From Rickettsia typhi (GTDB lineage: Bacteria > Pseudomonadota > Alphaproteobacteria > Rickettsiales > UBA1997): DNA of 33,254 nucleotides. The DNA lies in NCBI GenBank assembly GCA_945900795.1, contig CAMDJN010000010.1:1-33254 (forward strand), read 5' to 3'. This document shows, piece after piece, positions 14,827 through 23,377 of the stretch. Each line of letters opens with the position of its first letter. The first letter of the stretch is position 1. The translations under genes were made by a program, and so were the position numbers. Under the pieces are notes generated by a model, which worked only from the letters and a program-made list of their open reading frames with translations, ran no database searches and had not been told where the DNA came from.

Positions 14827-16793
14827 ATAATCATTTTACCAAGCGAAGAGACTAGAAAAAACAAGATCGCAACCAATCCAAGCACCATCCACATCGCATA
14901 ATTATTAATGTAGCCAGTTTGTAGTTTGCTTACTTTTGTTGATATTGTTTTGCATATTGCAGCTGCACCATTCGGGATTCCGTCAATAATTCTCACATCT
15001 ATAAATTTCCAGAACACATTCCCAAGTCTTTTGGTTGAACGAACCATGACCATTTCGTAAACTTCGTCAAAATACCATTTGTTGTGGGATAGTTGATACA
15101 GCCTTTTGCAGAACGAGGCTAGCCTTTGTGGTAGGTCGGTATTTTTTAGATAAAAAATGTAGGCTAGAAAAATTGCAACTACACCAACCAGCAAAGGAGA
15201 GATTTTTACCAAAAAAGGTGCGTGATGAATTTCTTCCAGCAGTCCTTCTCTGGCTTCATTTACAAAGATTGAGCTACCGAAAAAATTACCGTCTACAGAA
15301 ATGAAATGGAAATAATTTGCTCCGATAAACCCAGCAACAATACTTCCAATAGTTAGAACCAGAAGCGGTATCATCATTGAAGGTGGCGATTCATGAGTGT
15401 TGTCAAATGTGTGGTGATCAGCGCGACTGTTACCGTGGAATGTTAAGAACAATAAACGCCAAGAATAGAAGGCTGTTAGGAGAGCGGCTGCAATACCCAT
15501 GGCGTAGGCAAATTTTCCGAAATGAGAATGTGACATGAAGGCTGCCTCAAGGATGACATCTTTTGAGTAAAATCCTGCAAGCGGCGGAAAGCCAGCAAGA
15601 GCAAGAGAGCCAATCCACATCATTGCGCAAGTAATTGGAATTTTTTTTGCCAATCCACCCATTTTTCGAATATCTTGCTCGTGATGCATTGCGTGGATAA
15701 CGCTTCCTGCGCCTAAAAAGAGTAGCGCTTTAAAGAAAGCGTGGGTTGCAAGATGGAAGATTGCTGCCGAGTAAGCAGAAACTCCACAAGCAAAAAACAT
15801 GTAGCCAAGTTGGCTGCAAGTTGAATAAGCGATGATTTTTTTGATGTCATTTTGGGTTAGGGCTATCGTTGCTGCAAATAGCGCCGTTACTGCTCCAACA
15901 ATTGTTATTGTGGCTAAAGCAATTTCAGAAAATTCAAAAATTGGAGAACAGCGAGCAACCAAAAATACTCCAGCCGTGACCATTGTTGCAGCATGGATTA
16001 AGGCTGATACTGGCGTTGGACCTTCCATTGCATCTGCCAACCAAACATGAAGCCCGATCTGCGCTGACTTACCCATTGCACCAACGAAGAGTAGAATACA
16101 AATGGCATCGATATTACTAAACTCAGTACCAAAAAGAATAAATTTGTCTAGTAAATGAGCCTCAACTATTGGAAAGATTTTTTCGTATTCGACGGTACCG
16201 AAGGTTAAGTAAATCAAGGCAATGGCAATGATTAAACCAAAATCTCCTACACGATTTACGATGAAAGCTTTCATCGCTGCAGCATTTGCTGATTGTTTCT
16301 TAAACCAAAATCCGATGAGAAGATAAGAGGCTACACCAACTCCTTCCCAACCAACAAAAAGTTGTAAAAAATTGCTCGCAGTGACAAGAAGTAGCATGAA
16401 AAAAGTAAAGAGGGAAAGGTAAGACATGAAGCGCGCAATTGACTTGTCTTCATGCATGTAACCAATGGAATAAATGTGAACAAGGCTAGAAACTACGGTT
16501 ACTACAACCAGCATTATTGCGGTTAATTGGTCTAGTTTTAATGACCATTTCGCTTCAAAATTACCAGACGAAATCCAGCTAATGAGATCAGTTACTTGAT
16601 TTGTTTTATTTTGATGAACATCGAAAAGAATGATTAATGCGCATACGGCAGAAGTAATGAGGAGTAAGCTAGAAAAGTATTGAGCAAATTTGTCAGAAAA
16701 TTTTTTGCCAAATTCACCAGTAAGAATTCGTGAAGAAATTCCAGAAAATAAAAATCCAAGTAATGGTAAAAATACAGTAAGCTTTAGTAGCAT
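14823..16793 (-). CDS. nuoL: NADH-quinone oxidoreductase subunit L
   Basis: A large membrane subunit of complex I, 656 residues with many membrane spans, involved in proton pumping. Recognisable segments include SIGYMHEDKSIARFMSYL, FVGWEGVGVASYLLIGFWF, ANAAAMKAFIVNRVGDFG, MEGPTPVSALIHAATMVTAG, AYSTCSQLGYMFFACG, MHHEQDIRKMGGL and AGFPPLAGFYSKD; the C-terminal region carries the long amphipathic lateral helix and a final span. It is the last gene of an eight-gene minus-strand chain, 7 bases after fabD. The usual neighbours nuoK, nuoM and nuoN are absent, so the nuo locus is split in this genome. Confidence 0.97.
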   Translation of the reverse strand: MLLKLTVFLPLLGFLFSGISSRILTGEFGKKFSDKFAQYFSSLLLITSAVCALIILFDVHQNKTNQVTDLISWISSGNFEAKWSLKLDQLTAIMLVVVTVVSSLVHIYSIGYMHEDKSIARFMSYLSLFTFFMLLLVTASNFLQLFVGWEGVGVASYLLIGFWFKKQSANAAAMKAFIVNRVGDFGLIIAIALIYLTFGTVEYEKIFPIVEAHLLDKFILFGTEFSNIDAICILLFVGAMGKSAQIGLHVWLADAMEGPTPVSALIHAATMVTAGVFLVARCSPIFEFSEIALATITIVGAVTALFAATIALTQNDIKKIIAYSTCSQLGYMFFACGVSAYSAAIFHLATHAFFKALLFLGAGSVIHAMHHEQDIRKMGGLAKKIPITCAMMWIGSLALAGFPPLAGFYSKDVILEAAFMSHSHFGKFAYAMGIAAALLTAFYSWRLLFLTFHGNSRADHHTFDNTHESPPSMMIPLLVLTIGSIVAGFIGANYFHFISVDGNFFGSSIFVNEAREGLLEEIHHAPFLVKISPLLVGVVAIFLAYIFYLKNTDLPQRLASFCKRLYQLSHNKWYFDEVYEMVMVRSTKRLGNVFWKFIDVRIIDGIPNGAAAICKTISTKVSKLQTGYINNYAMWMVLGLVAILFFLVSSLGKMII

Positions 16794-16800
16794 TTTCTAT

Positions 16801-17748
16801 TTATAAAATTGTCAAAAAATTCTTTAAATCTTCCGAATTTTGAATTGATCGTGACTTCATTCCTGGACACGTTCTTCCTACCAACCCTGACAAAACTTTT
16901 CCAGAGCCGATTTCAATAATTTCTTCAACTCCTTGTGAAGCCATAAATAACATGGTTTCCCGCCATTTTACTGATCCGGTAATTTGTTTTATTAAAAGAG
17001 TTTTGATTTCATCTGGATTGCTAACGATTTTTGCAGTTACATTGGCAATAAGAGGAATTGTAGGAGTGTTAATTTTTGCATTTTCCAAGGCAATTCTCAT
17101 CTCATCTTGCGCTTCTAACATTAAAGCAGAGTGGAATGCGCCACTTACGGGAAGTTGAATCGCGCGTTTAGCTCCTTTGCTTTTGGCAATTTCAATGGCA
17201 CGTAAAATTGCAGATTTTGATCCACTAATCACGATTTGACCAACTGAGTTGTCATTTGCGATTTGGCATATTTCTCCTTGAGCCGCTTCAGACGTGATTT
17301 CGTTAGCAATGTCAATTTCAACTCCAAGAATTGCAGCCATCGCTCCCTCAGTTTTTCCTCCACATCTTGCCATCGACTTTCCACGAGTTTGCAGAAGCTT
17401 TGCGGTTTCTTCCAGGTTAATGGCTTTTGCAGCGCAAAGTGCGGAATATTCCCCTAAAGAATGACCGGCAACAAAAGAGCAAAAATCTTCAATTTTTTTA
17501 CCGAATTCTTTTTCAAGAATAGTGATCAGAGCAACCGAAACTGCCATTAGGGCTGGCTGAGTATTTTCGGTTTTTGTTAGTTCGTCAGATGGGCCTTCAA
17601 ACATTATTTTGGAAAGATTGACCGATAAAATATCATCGACTTTCTTAAAAACTTCACGCGCTGAAGAGAAGTTATCGAATAAATCTTTTCCCATTCCAAC
17701 CGCTTGGGATCCTTGCCCAGGAAATACGAAAGCTGTTTTTATTTTCAT
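16801..17748 (-). CDS. fabD: Malonyl-CoA:ACP transacylase
   Basis: Transfers malonyl groups from CoA to acyl carrier protein to start and extend fatty acids. Motifs are FPGQGSQAVGMGKDLF (9-24), the nucleophile elbow GHSLGEYSAL with Ser97, the ENTQPALMAVS segment, and GAFHSALM with catalytic His206; the 315 residues match FabD. Its ATG overlaps the galU stop by 4 bases (ATGA). The rest of the fatty-acid cluster (fabG, acpP, fabF) is not here. Confidence 0.97.
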   Translation of the reverse strand: MKIKTAFVFPGQGSQAVGMGKDLFDNFSSAREVFKKVDDILSVNLSKIMFEGPSDELTKTENTQPALMAVSVALITILEKEFGKKIEDFCSFVAGHSLGEYSALCAAKAINLEETAKLLQTRGKSMARCGGKTEGAMAAILGVEIDIANEITSEAAQGEICQIANDNSVGQIVISGSKSAILRAIEIAKSKGAKRAIQLPVSGAFHSALMLEAQDEMRIALENAKINTPTIPLIANVTAKIVSNPDEIKTLLIKQITGSVKWRETMLFMASQGVEEIIEIGSGKVLSGLVGRTCPGMKSRSIQNSEDLKNFLTIL

Positions 17749-18620
17749 AAGTATTTTTTAAGAATTTTTTTCACATCATCAAAAATATTTTTATTGCGTA
17801 GAGCGAAAGCAATATTGGCTTCCAGGTAACCCAGCACGTTACCACAGTCGAAACGCTGTTCATCAATTTTTTTGTAATAGAAAGGATGGTCACGGCACAT
17901 TGATTTCATTGCATCGGTTAGCTGAATTTCACCGCCACTGCCAATTTCAAACTTGGATAAATATTCAAAAATTTCTGGCTGAAGAATGTAGCGACCAGTG
18001 ATTGCTAGGTTTGAGGGGGAAGTTTCTGGTGTTGGTTTTTCGATCATGTTAATGATTCTTTCATGTCCATCAATTTCAATAATACCATATTTTTTTGAGT
18101 CTTTGATGTCAATTTCTCCTACTGCTACAATGCTGGAACTATCTTCTTTAGTTTCGTACAAATTTATCATTTCTCCCAAAAAATTTCTTTTTCTGCCTTC
18201 ATTTTGCATCATCATTTCATCTGCCAAAATAACTACAAAAGCTTCGTCCTTGGCAATGAAGTTTCTGGCACACCAAACTGCATGACCAAGACCTAGTGGT
18301 TTTTGTTGACGCACAAAGGCGATTTGTCCGGCCTCTGGAAGCCAATCCATCACCTGTCTGAGTTCTTGCGATTTATTAGCTTCATCAAGCTTGGATTCAA
18401 GCTCGTAAGCATGATCAAAATGGTTATTGATCGCGTTTTTATTTCGTCCTGTAACAAAAATAAATTTTTCTATCCCAGCGTTTCTGGCTTCTTCGTAGGC
18501 GTATTGGATGATTGGTTTATTGGCAATCGGCAACATTTCTTTTGGCATGGATTTCGTAGCCGGAAGAAAACGGGTGCCAAGACCCCCAACCGGGAAAATT
18601 GCAGTTTTAACTTTTCTCAT
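17745..18620 (-). CDS. galU: UTP-glucose-1-phosphate uridylyltransferase
   Basis: Makes UDP-glucose from UTP and glucose 1-phosphate for lipopolysaccharide or other glycans. The nucleotide-binding signature VGGLGTRFLPATKSMPKEML occupies residues 11-30; further motifs are KPIIQYAYEEARNAGIE, FVRQQKPLGLGHAVWCA, VVILADEMM, YGIIEID, MIEKPTPETSPSNLAI and GSGGEIQLTDAM. The 291 residues match the bacterial family, so it is complete. Its start overlaps the regulator gene by 14 bases and its stop overlaps fabD by 4. Confidence 0.96.
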   Translation of the reverse strand: MRKVKTAIFPVGGLGTRFLPATKSMPKEMLPIANKPIIQYAYEEARNAGIEKFIFVTGRNKNAINNHFDHAYELESKLDEANKSQELRQVMDWLPEAGQIAFVRQQKPLGLGHAVWCARNFIAKDEAFVVILADEMMMQNEGRKRNFLGEMINLYETKEDSSSIVAVGEIDIKDSKKYGIIEIDGHERIINMIEKPTPETSPSNLAITGRYILQPEIFEYLSKFEIGSGGEIQLTDAMKSMCRDHPFYYKKIDEQRFDCGNVLGYLEANIAFALRNKNIFDDVKKILKKYL

Positions 18621-20064
18621 CTTTGCTACCTAGAATTTTAAGTTTGCGATAAATGGTTGACCTACCAATGTCGAGATTTTTTGCGACCTCGGAAAGGTTG
18701 CTACTGTAAAGGCCGACTAATCGTCCAATGATTTCCTCTTCTATTATGTCCATGGATTTACATTGCCCTTCATCATCAAAAACATCGATCAATTCACTAT
18801 TGATACCGGACTTACGTTTAATTTCAGATCTTGATTTAGTGTGACTATTGCCCTGTTTGTTAAGCAACTGTAAAAGATGCTCTGGCTCTATAAATTCTTT
18901 GTCACAAAGAATTACGGCGCGGAAAATCGTATTTTTTAATTGGCGGATATTGCCCTCCCAGTCGTAATCGCATAAAAGATCAAACGCTTCCGGAGCGATG
19001 CCTTTGATTTTTTTGTTTTCGTTAGTGCTGAAATCATGGAAAAAATTCTCCGACAATAATTTGATGTCAACCTCTCCTCGCTCCTTTAAGGAAGGGAGTC
19101 TGATGAAAAAGGCTGCGACTCGGTAATAAAGATCTTTACGGAATTTTTTCAAAGTAACGGATTTTTCTAAATTATATTCCGTTGATGCAATTAGTCTGGT
19201 ATTAACCTTAATTGAATCTTTCGAGTGTAGAGGAGTGACTTCTCCTTCCTGTAAAAAATGTAAAAGTTTAGCCTGAAGATCTGGCTTAAGAGAATCTATC
19301 TTCCTAAGAAAAATCGTACCGTTATTAGCTTCTCGAATCTTGCCAATATTTTTTACCACTCCTTCGGACGTTGGCTTACTTGAACCAAATAACTCTTCTT
19401 CAGCATCTTGATTTCTTAACAAATCGCATTCGACCACGATGAATGGCTTACCAGACCGGGGGCCAGAGCCATGTATTGCCATTGCTAGCAACTTTTTCCC
19501 TGAACCACTCGGCCCTTCGAGAAGTACTGGAATGGAGGAGCTGAGAGCACGTTTCGCCAGGTTGATGAACGCAATTGTTTGCTCACTTTTTCCAATAATG
19601 TCAGAGAAGGATACCCTGTCTTTATTTCTGCGTTCTAAGTGGGAGAGTTGGTATTTGAGATTTTTTCTCTCGAGAGCGTTGTTGATTGATGCAATTACGC
19701 GAGTGTAGGTGTCTTTATCACCCTTGATGATGTAATCTGATGCGCCGCAATTAATGGCGTTAATCGCGAGAGAAACATCATTATGTGCGGTTAAAACTAT
19801 GATCTGTAAATCGCCTCTTATCGCGGAGATTTGCTTGAGAACCGCGACTCCATCTAAGTCTGGCATTGAAAGATCAAGCAGCATTACATCAATTTTGTAG
19901 AAAGGTGTGTTTTTGATAACCTTTCTGTTTATAAAAAAATCTACAACTTCCTGACCACTATTCATAACAATGTAGTCATGCCCCATAGTGTCTATGAACT
20001 TACCCAATACCTTACATTGTATTGGCTCATCGTCGACTATCAGGATATTATATTTTTTTGTCAT
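18607..20064 (-). CDS. NtrC-like response regulator with degenerate sigma-54 activator domain
   Basis: Residues 1-125 are a receiver with DD11-12, phospho-acceptor Asp64 (MLLDLSMPDLDG) and Thr92 region VLTAHND, although the Lys/Pro end reads IIKGDKD. Residues 153-400 are an AAA+ domain of the NtrC type: Walker A GPSGSGKK (184-191), arginine-finger region FRKDLYYRVAAFFIRLPSL, and sensor II DWEGNIRQLKN are present. The GAFTGA loop that contacts sigma-54 is missing (ELFGSSKPTSEGVVKNIGKI) and the Walker B acidic pair is replaced (FLRKID at 252-257 instead of FLDEI). The C-terminal Fis-type helix-turn-helix is intact (LSEVAKNLDIGRSTIYRKLK). It probably binds DNA and works without sigma-54 and without ATP hydrolysis. 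It sits between the PEP/pyruvate regulator gene (3-base gap) and galU. Confidence 0.85.
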   Translation of the reverse strand: MTKKYNILIVDDEPIQCKVLGKFIDTMGHDYIVMNSGQEVVDFFINRKVIKNTPFYKIDVMLLDLSMPDLDGVAVLKQISAIRGDLQIIVLTAHNDVSLAINAINCGASDYIIKGDKDTYTRVIASINNALERKNLKYQLSHLERRNKDRVSFSDIIGKSEQTIAFINLAKRALSSSIPVLLEGPSGSGKKLLAMAIHGSGPRSGKPFIVVECDLLRNQDAEEELFGSSKPTSEGVVKNIGKIREANNGTIFLRKIDSLKPDLQAKLLHFLQEGEVTPLHSKDSIKVNTRLIASTEYNLEKSVTLKKFRKDLYYRVAAFFIRLPSLKERGEVDIKLLSENFFHDFSTNENKKIKGIAPEAFDLLCDYDWEGNIRQLKNTIFRAVILCDKEFIEPEHLLQLLNKQGNSHTKSRSEIKRKSGINSELIDVFDDEGQCKSMDIIEEEIIGRLVGLYSSNLSEVAKNLDIGRSTIYRKLKILGSKDEKS

Positions 20065-20067
20065 GGT

Positions 20068-20895
20068 CTAGAGCCTATTTTTTTTCTCTTGTAACAGTTG
20101 TATTATTTTTGCCGCCGTTTCTTCTACAGATCTTTTTGTAACATCGATTATTGGACAGTTGATTTTTGCAAAAACCTTTCTCGATTCAGAGATTTCACGC
20201 CTTATGGCTTCGATATCAATATACTCAGTTTGCACTTCATGTCCAAGCGAACTAAGTCTAGATTGTCTTATTTGGACTAATTTTTCTGGATTGATTGTCA
20301 GGCCAACAACGAGTGGCTTTTTTAGATCGTAAATAGTTTGCGGAATGGTATCTAGAGAGACAAATGGAACGTTGGCCGTTTTGTAGCCACGACAGGAGAG
20401 GTAAACACTGGTTGGAGATTTTGACGTTCTTGAAACTCCAATAAGCACGATATCAGCATCGTATAAATCCCACGATGATTGTCCATCATCGTGGGTAAGG
20501 GCGTAACTAATTGCATCCACGCGTGAAAAGTATTCATTGTCTAGCAGGTGTTGGCGACCGATCGTATTACTGATATGCATTCCTAAATAATTTGAAAACT
20601 CACCAATGATATGAGATAAGACCGGTATGCACGGAACTTTTATTTCGTAACATTGTTTGCGAAGTGATTCGATTAACTCATCTTGCAAGATCGTATACAT
20701 AACGATTCCGGGATCTTTTACAATTGATTCTACCACCTTTTCCATCTGCGGTTTTGTTCTGATCAATGGCCAGATAAACTCATTTGAATCAACACCTTCA
20801 AACTGCGACAAGACCGCACGAGTAACTGAGCTCAAAGTTTCTCCGGTTGAGTCGGAAATCAGGTGAAGATTTATTTTTTTTCTGTCTTGCTTCAT
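20068..20895 (-). CDS. Bifunctional kinase/pyrophosphorylase regulating PEP synthase or pyruvate phosphate dikinase
   Basis: This family (DUF299) uses ADP to phosphorylate, and phosphate to dephosphorylate, a threonine of PPDK or PEP synthase, switching PEP formation on and off. Recognisable features are the start HLISDSTGETLSSVTRAVLS, the P-loop-like GVSRTSKSPTSVYLS (153-167), the DYALTHDDGQ-like region YALTHDDGQ and NVPFVSLDTIP. The 275 residues match family length. The target enzyme is not in the window; in Rickettsiales-type bacteria it is usually PPDK. Its start overlaps the virB10 stop by 4 bases and the NtrC-like regulator follows 3 bases after its end. Confidence 0.94.
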   Translation of the reverse strand: MKQDRKKINLHLISDSTGETLSSVTRAVLSQFEGVDSNEFIWPLIRTKPQMEKVVESIVKDPGIVMYTILQDELIESLRKQCYEIKVPCIPVLSHIIGEFSNYLGMHISNTIGRQHLLDNEYFSRVDAISYALTHDDGQSSWDLYDADIVLIGVSRTSKSPTSVYLSCRGYKTANVPFVSLDTIPQTIYDLKKPLVVGLTINPEKLVQIRQSRLSSLGHEVQTEYIDIEAIRREISESRKVFAKINCPIIDVTKRSVEETAAKIIQLLQEKKNRL

Positions 20896-22289
20896 CTGTT
20901 GACGAGGGATGGTATTTTAAGGTCACCATTTACGACAACGGTAATCTTGGTTCCTTGGGGAATTCTAACGACGGGACTTGTATTGATGCCATTGTTTAAA
21001 ACCTGTCCAACGGTGGACATGATTGTTTTGCTAAAATCATAGATTGCCTGGTTTGATGCTTTACCAGTTGAGGTTACACTTCCAAGAGAGGGATTGGTGG
21101 TGGTGGTTGATCCCGCCGCTGAATTATCGTTTACAATTTTTTCTGCAGCAATCACGCTACCAAGAGCTAGAACGCTGGTCAGCAACGAACTAGCAATGAT
21201 GGAACCGTATTTGTTGTCTACTTCACCAGGAATGCCAGCTCTGCCGAATTGGTCTGAAGCGTTAACGTTGATCGCAAGATCAATACCGTCTGGCCTGATG
21301 AGACGAGTCCAGGAAATTGTTACTCTTGCTTGTCCTCTCTGAATATTGCTCGAATAAGTTCCGAATAATCGCGATCCCCTTGAAATCAAAATACTATTTC
21401 CCGATTCTCCGTAAACATCACGACTGATGATTGCTCTGACAAAGCCTGGCACCTCGGTGTTGATCGCAGTTTCTAAAATTGCGGTAAAGAGTTTACCTTG
21501 CGAAAGCGTGTGCGCCATATCCTCAATACGAGTTGCCGTAATAGGTGGTTGACTAGTTTGTAGCTGGGAGATTGAGTCCGTTGAGATTTGTACGATGTTG
21601 TTTTCATATCCTACTCCCGATACCCCTACACCCGGCGCTCCTCCAGCAAAAACCAAAATTGGCGCATAGCGTGGGTCAATATTTTCTCCCGCAGAATTTT
21701 GACCTCGGTAATTCTGATTTTGCCCAGTTGCTTGCTGGTTTGGCACTTGAGCATTTCCTTGTTGCGTTGGTGATGAGCCTGGAGGTAGCTGGTTTTGTAC
21801 GATTTGAATTTGCGGCGTTTGCATTGACTGTCCTGACGTTGGACTTGCTGTGTCAGTAGGATTTAGCGGCAATTGTGCGCTGTTGTTGCTTTCGATGGTT
21901 AAGTTAAGTTCTTCTTTTTTCTCGACATCAACTGGCAGTTCTGGCAATGATGGAATTGTTGGAACTGAAGGTTTTTTTAAAAAATCATCTTCTCTACCGG
22001 ACGCAATTTCTTGAGGTTTTTCGATCTCGAATGGTGACTTACCAGTATCGCTAGGTGCAATACCCTCTACTACGGGCTTTACTTCTTCTAATTTTTCTTC
22101 ACTTTTTTGCGCTGGCTCTTTGATGAATAAAAAATACATCACCGCCGTAATCAATATCGACGAAGCCAGGACTATCAACATCTTGTTGGCCTTATTTGAA
22201 CTAATCGATGGACCGCCGGCATCTATGTCGGCATCATCATCCCTGTCCTCTAAATCATGATCTGATTTTCTTTTGGCTTTATGTTTCAT
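20892..22289 (-). CDS. virB10: VirB10/TrbI-family type IV secretion protein
   Basis: VirB10 spans inner membrane to outer-membrane pore of type IV secretion systems and transmits energy to the channel. Here residues 1-35 are charged and cytoplasmic, 37-56 are a single membrane span (MLIVLASSILITAVMYFLFI), 60-200 are a Pro/Gln/Asn-rich periplasmic linker, and 255-465 are the conserved beta domain with IETAINTEVPGFV-like sequence (LETAINTEVPGFVRAIISRD), ILISRGSRLFGTY, GQARVTISWTRLIRPDG and GRAGIPGEVDNKYG. It lies in a chain with no other secretion gene, overlapping the hydrolase stop by 11 bases and the PEP/PPDK regulator by 4. The rest of the secretion system must be elsewhere if functional. 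Confidence 0.93.
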   Translation of the reverse strand: MKHKAKRKSDHDLEDRDDDADIDAGGPSISSNKANKMLIVLASSILITAVMYFLFIKEPAQKSEEKLEEVKPVVEGIAPSDTGKSPFEIEKPQEIASGREDDFLKKPSVPTIPSLPELPVDVEKKEELNLTIESNNSAQLPLNPTDTASPTSGQSMQTPQIQIVQNQLPPGSSPTQQGNAQVPNQQATGQNQNYRGQNSAGENIDPRYAPILVFAGGAPGVGVSGVGYENNIVQISTDSISQLQTSQPPITATRIEDMAHTLSQGKLFTAILETAINTEVPGFVRAIISRDVYGESGNSILISRGSRLFGTYSSNIQRGQARVTISWTRLIRPDGIDLAINVNASDQFGRAGIPGEVDNKYGSIIASSLLTSVLALGSVIAAEKIVNDNSAAGSTTTTNPSLGSVTSTGKASNQAIYDFSKTIMSTVGQVLNNGINTSPVVRIPQGTKITVVVNGDLKIPSLVNR

Positions 22290-23013
22290 TTATTGGCGGG
22301 TGCAAATTTTCAACTTCTTCTAAAATAATATTTTTTATTTTTTGCGGGTCGTTTAAATGAGGAGCGTGGCCACAATTGGTTAGCGTTTCGAGGCGAAAAT
22401 TTGCAATTCTATCTTTGAAATAATTTGCTTGAGAAATATGCGTGATTTTATCTCCCGCACCATGAAAACAAAGCGTTCTAGGTATCAAGGAAAAATCAAT
22501 ATCGAAGCATGAAAAGCTTTCTAACTCTTTAAGCCAGAACTCAAGACCGCTCGTGTGCTGATTATCAATTTGGAGAGTTTTTGCGATTTGTGAAAAGTTG
22601 CGATCATTCATTGCCGTAAGGATTGCGAACTTTTTCATCGCGTTACTCGGAGCAGCAGAGAAATTTTTATAAAATTCTTCAAAAACATTTTTTGACATCC
22701 CACTTTGTATCATGCGGTCTTTAATCATCTGAAATGGGGTTGAAATCAGAATTAATAATTGTGGCGAAAGAATTTTTTTTTCAATTAGGCGTAGCGCAAT
22801 TTGACCACCCAAGCTCCAGCCAATTACTATCTCCGGTTTGAACGATTTGATTTTTGTACTGAGAAAAAAATCTTCTACATTCTGAAATTGGAGATAGTCC
22901 AGAGAAGAGATGGAATAACAATCTCCTATTCCATCAAAAATTATTTCTAGCGAATCTGATTTTTGTCCCCATCCCGACAAGCAATTGACAACACGTTTTG
23001 ACCCACCGCTCAT
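22279..23013 (-). CDS. bioH: Alpha/beta hydrolase, BioH-like carboxylesterase
   Basis: A 244-residue alpha/beta hydrolase with the nucleophile elbow VIGWSLGGQIALRL (Ser67), likely acid Asp188 in CFHGAGDKITH and His216 in TNCGHAPHLNDP. The GWSxGG elbow, the CLSGWGQ N-terminal oxyanion segment and the length are those of BioH, which releases pimeloyl-ACP from its methyl ester in biotin synthesis. Other bio genes are not visible, so another small-ester hydrolase remains possible. It begins 55 bases after rpmE ends and overlaps virB10 by 11 bases. Confidence 0.72.
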   Translation of the reverse strand: MSGGSKRVVNCLSGWGQKSDSLEIIFDGIGDCYSISSLDYLQFQNVEDFFLSTKIKSFKPEIVIGWSLGGQIALRLIEKKILSPQLLILISTPFQMIKDRMIQSGMSKNVFEEFYKNFSAAPSNAMKKFAILTAMNDRNFSQIAKTLQIDNQHTSGLEFWLKELESFSCFDIDFSLIPRTLCFHGAGDKITHISQANYFKDRIANFRLETLTNCGHAPHLNDPQKIKNIILEEVENLHPPINET

Positions 23014-23068
23014 TATTAGAATGGATAAAAATTTACTTTGTAGGGAGCCTTGTAGTAATGCGCCGAGA

Positions 23069-23377
23069 TTAGACCGCTTCGACTACTTCGACCGCCTTGA
23101 CCACTTCGACTGCTTCGACTTTTTTCTTTAAACCAAAATCCCCAAATTTACCTCTAAACTTGGCAACTCTTTGGTTGTTTTCATCAACAAAATTCTTGAT
23201 TTCATCTTGCCAGGCTTGATGACTTTTCGGATCAACATCTAGCTTTAGAGTATCTCCCTCTTTTCCCCAAGAGGTCAGAATTTGGAATGTTGAACCATCT
23301 GTCATAACTACGTTAATGGGATGTTGTTTCGGGTGCAAACCTTCTAGTGGTGATTTTTGTATTTTTGTTTTGGACAT
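23069..23377 (-). CDS. rpmE: 50S ribosomal protein L31 with a repetitive C-terminal tail
   Basis: The core (GLHPKQHPINVVMTDGS, TSWGKEGDTLKLDVDPKSHQ, then AWQDEI and RVAKFRGKFGDF) is clearly bacterial L31 of the long type. The open frame extends to a TTG at 23470, but the ATG at 23377 gives the normal N-terminus, so I choose it. After the family end at KFGDFGLKKK comes a tail of five V-E-A/V triplets, encoded by a 9-bp tandem repeat (23072-23119). No zinc-binding CxxC pair is seen, so it is the zinc-free form. It is the first gene of the minus-strand run, with a 349-bp gap upstream. Confidence 0.88.
   Translation of the reverse strand: MSKTKIQKSPLEGLHPKQHPINVVMTDGSTFQILTSWGKEGDTLKLDVDPKSHQAWQDEIKNFVDENNQRVAKFRGKFGDFGLKKKVEAVEVVKAVEVVEAV
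23072..23119. repeat. 9-bp tandem repeat encoding the L31 tail
   Basis: Five imperfect units of GTCGAAGNN on the minus strand, one with GTCAAGGCG, followed by a final GTC before the stop. They encode VEA-VEV-VKA-VEV-VEA-V. The unit length keeps the frame whatever the copy number, so length may vary between strains. Confidence 0.85.
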
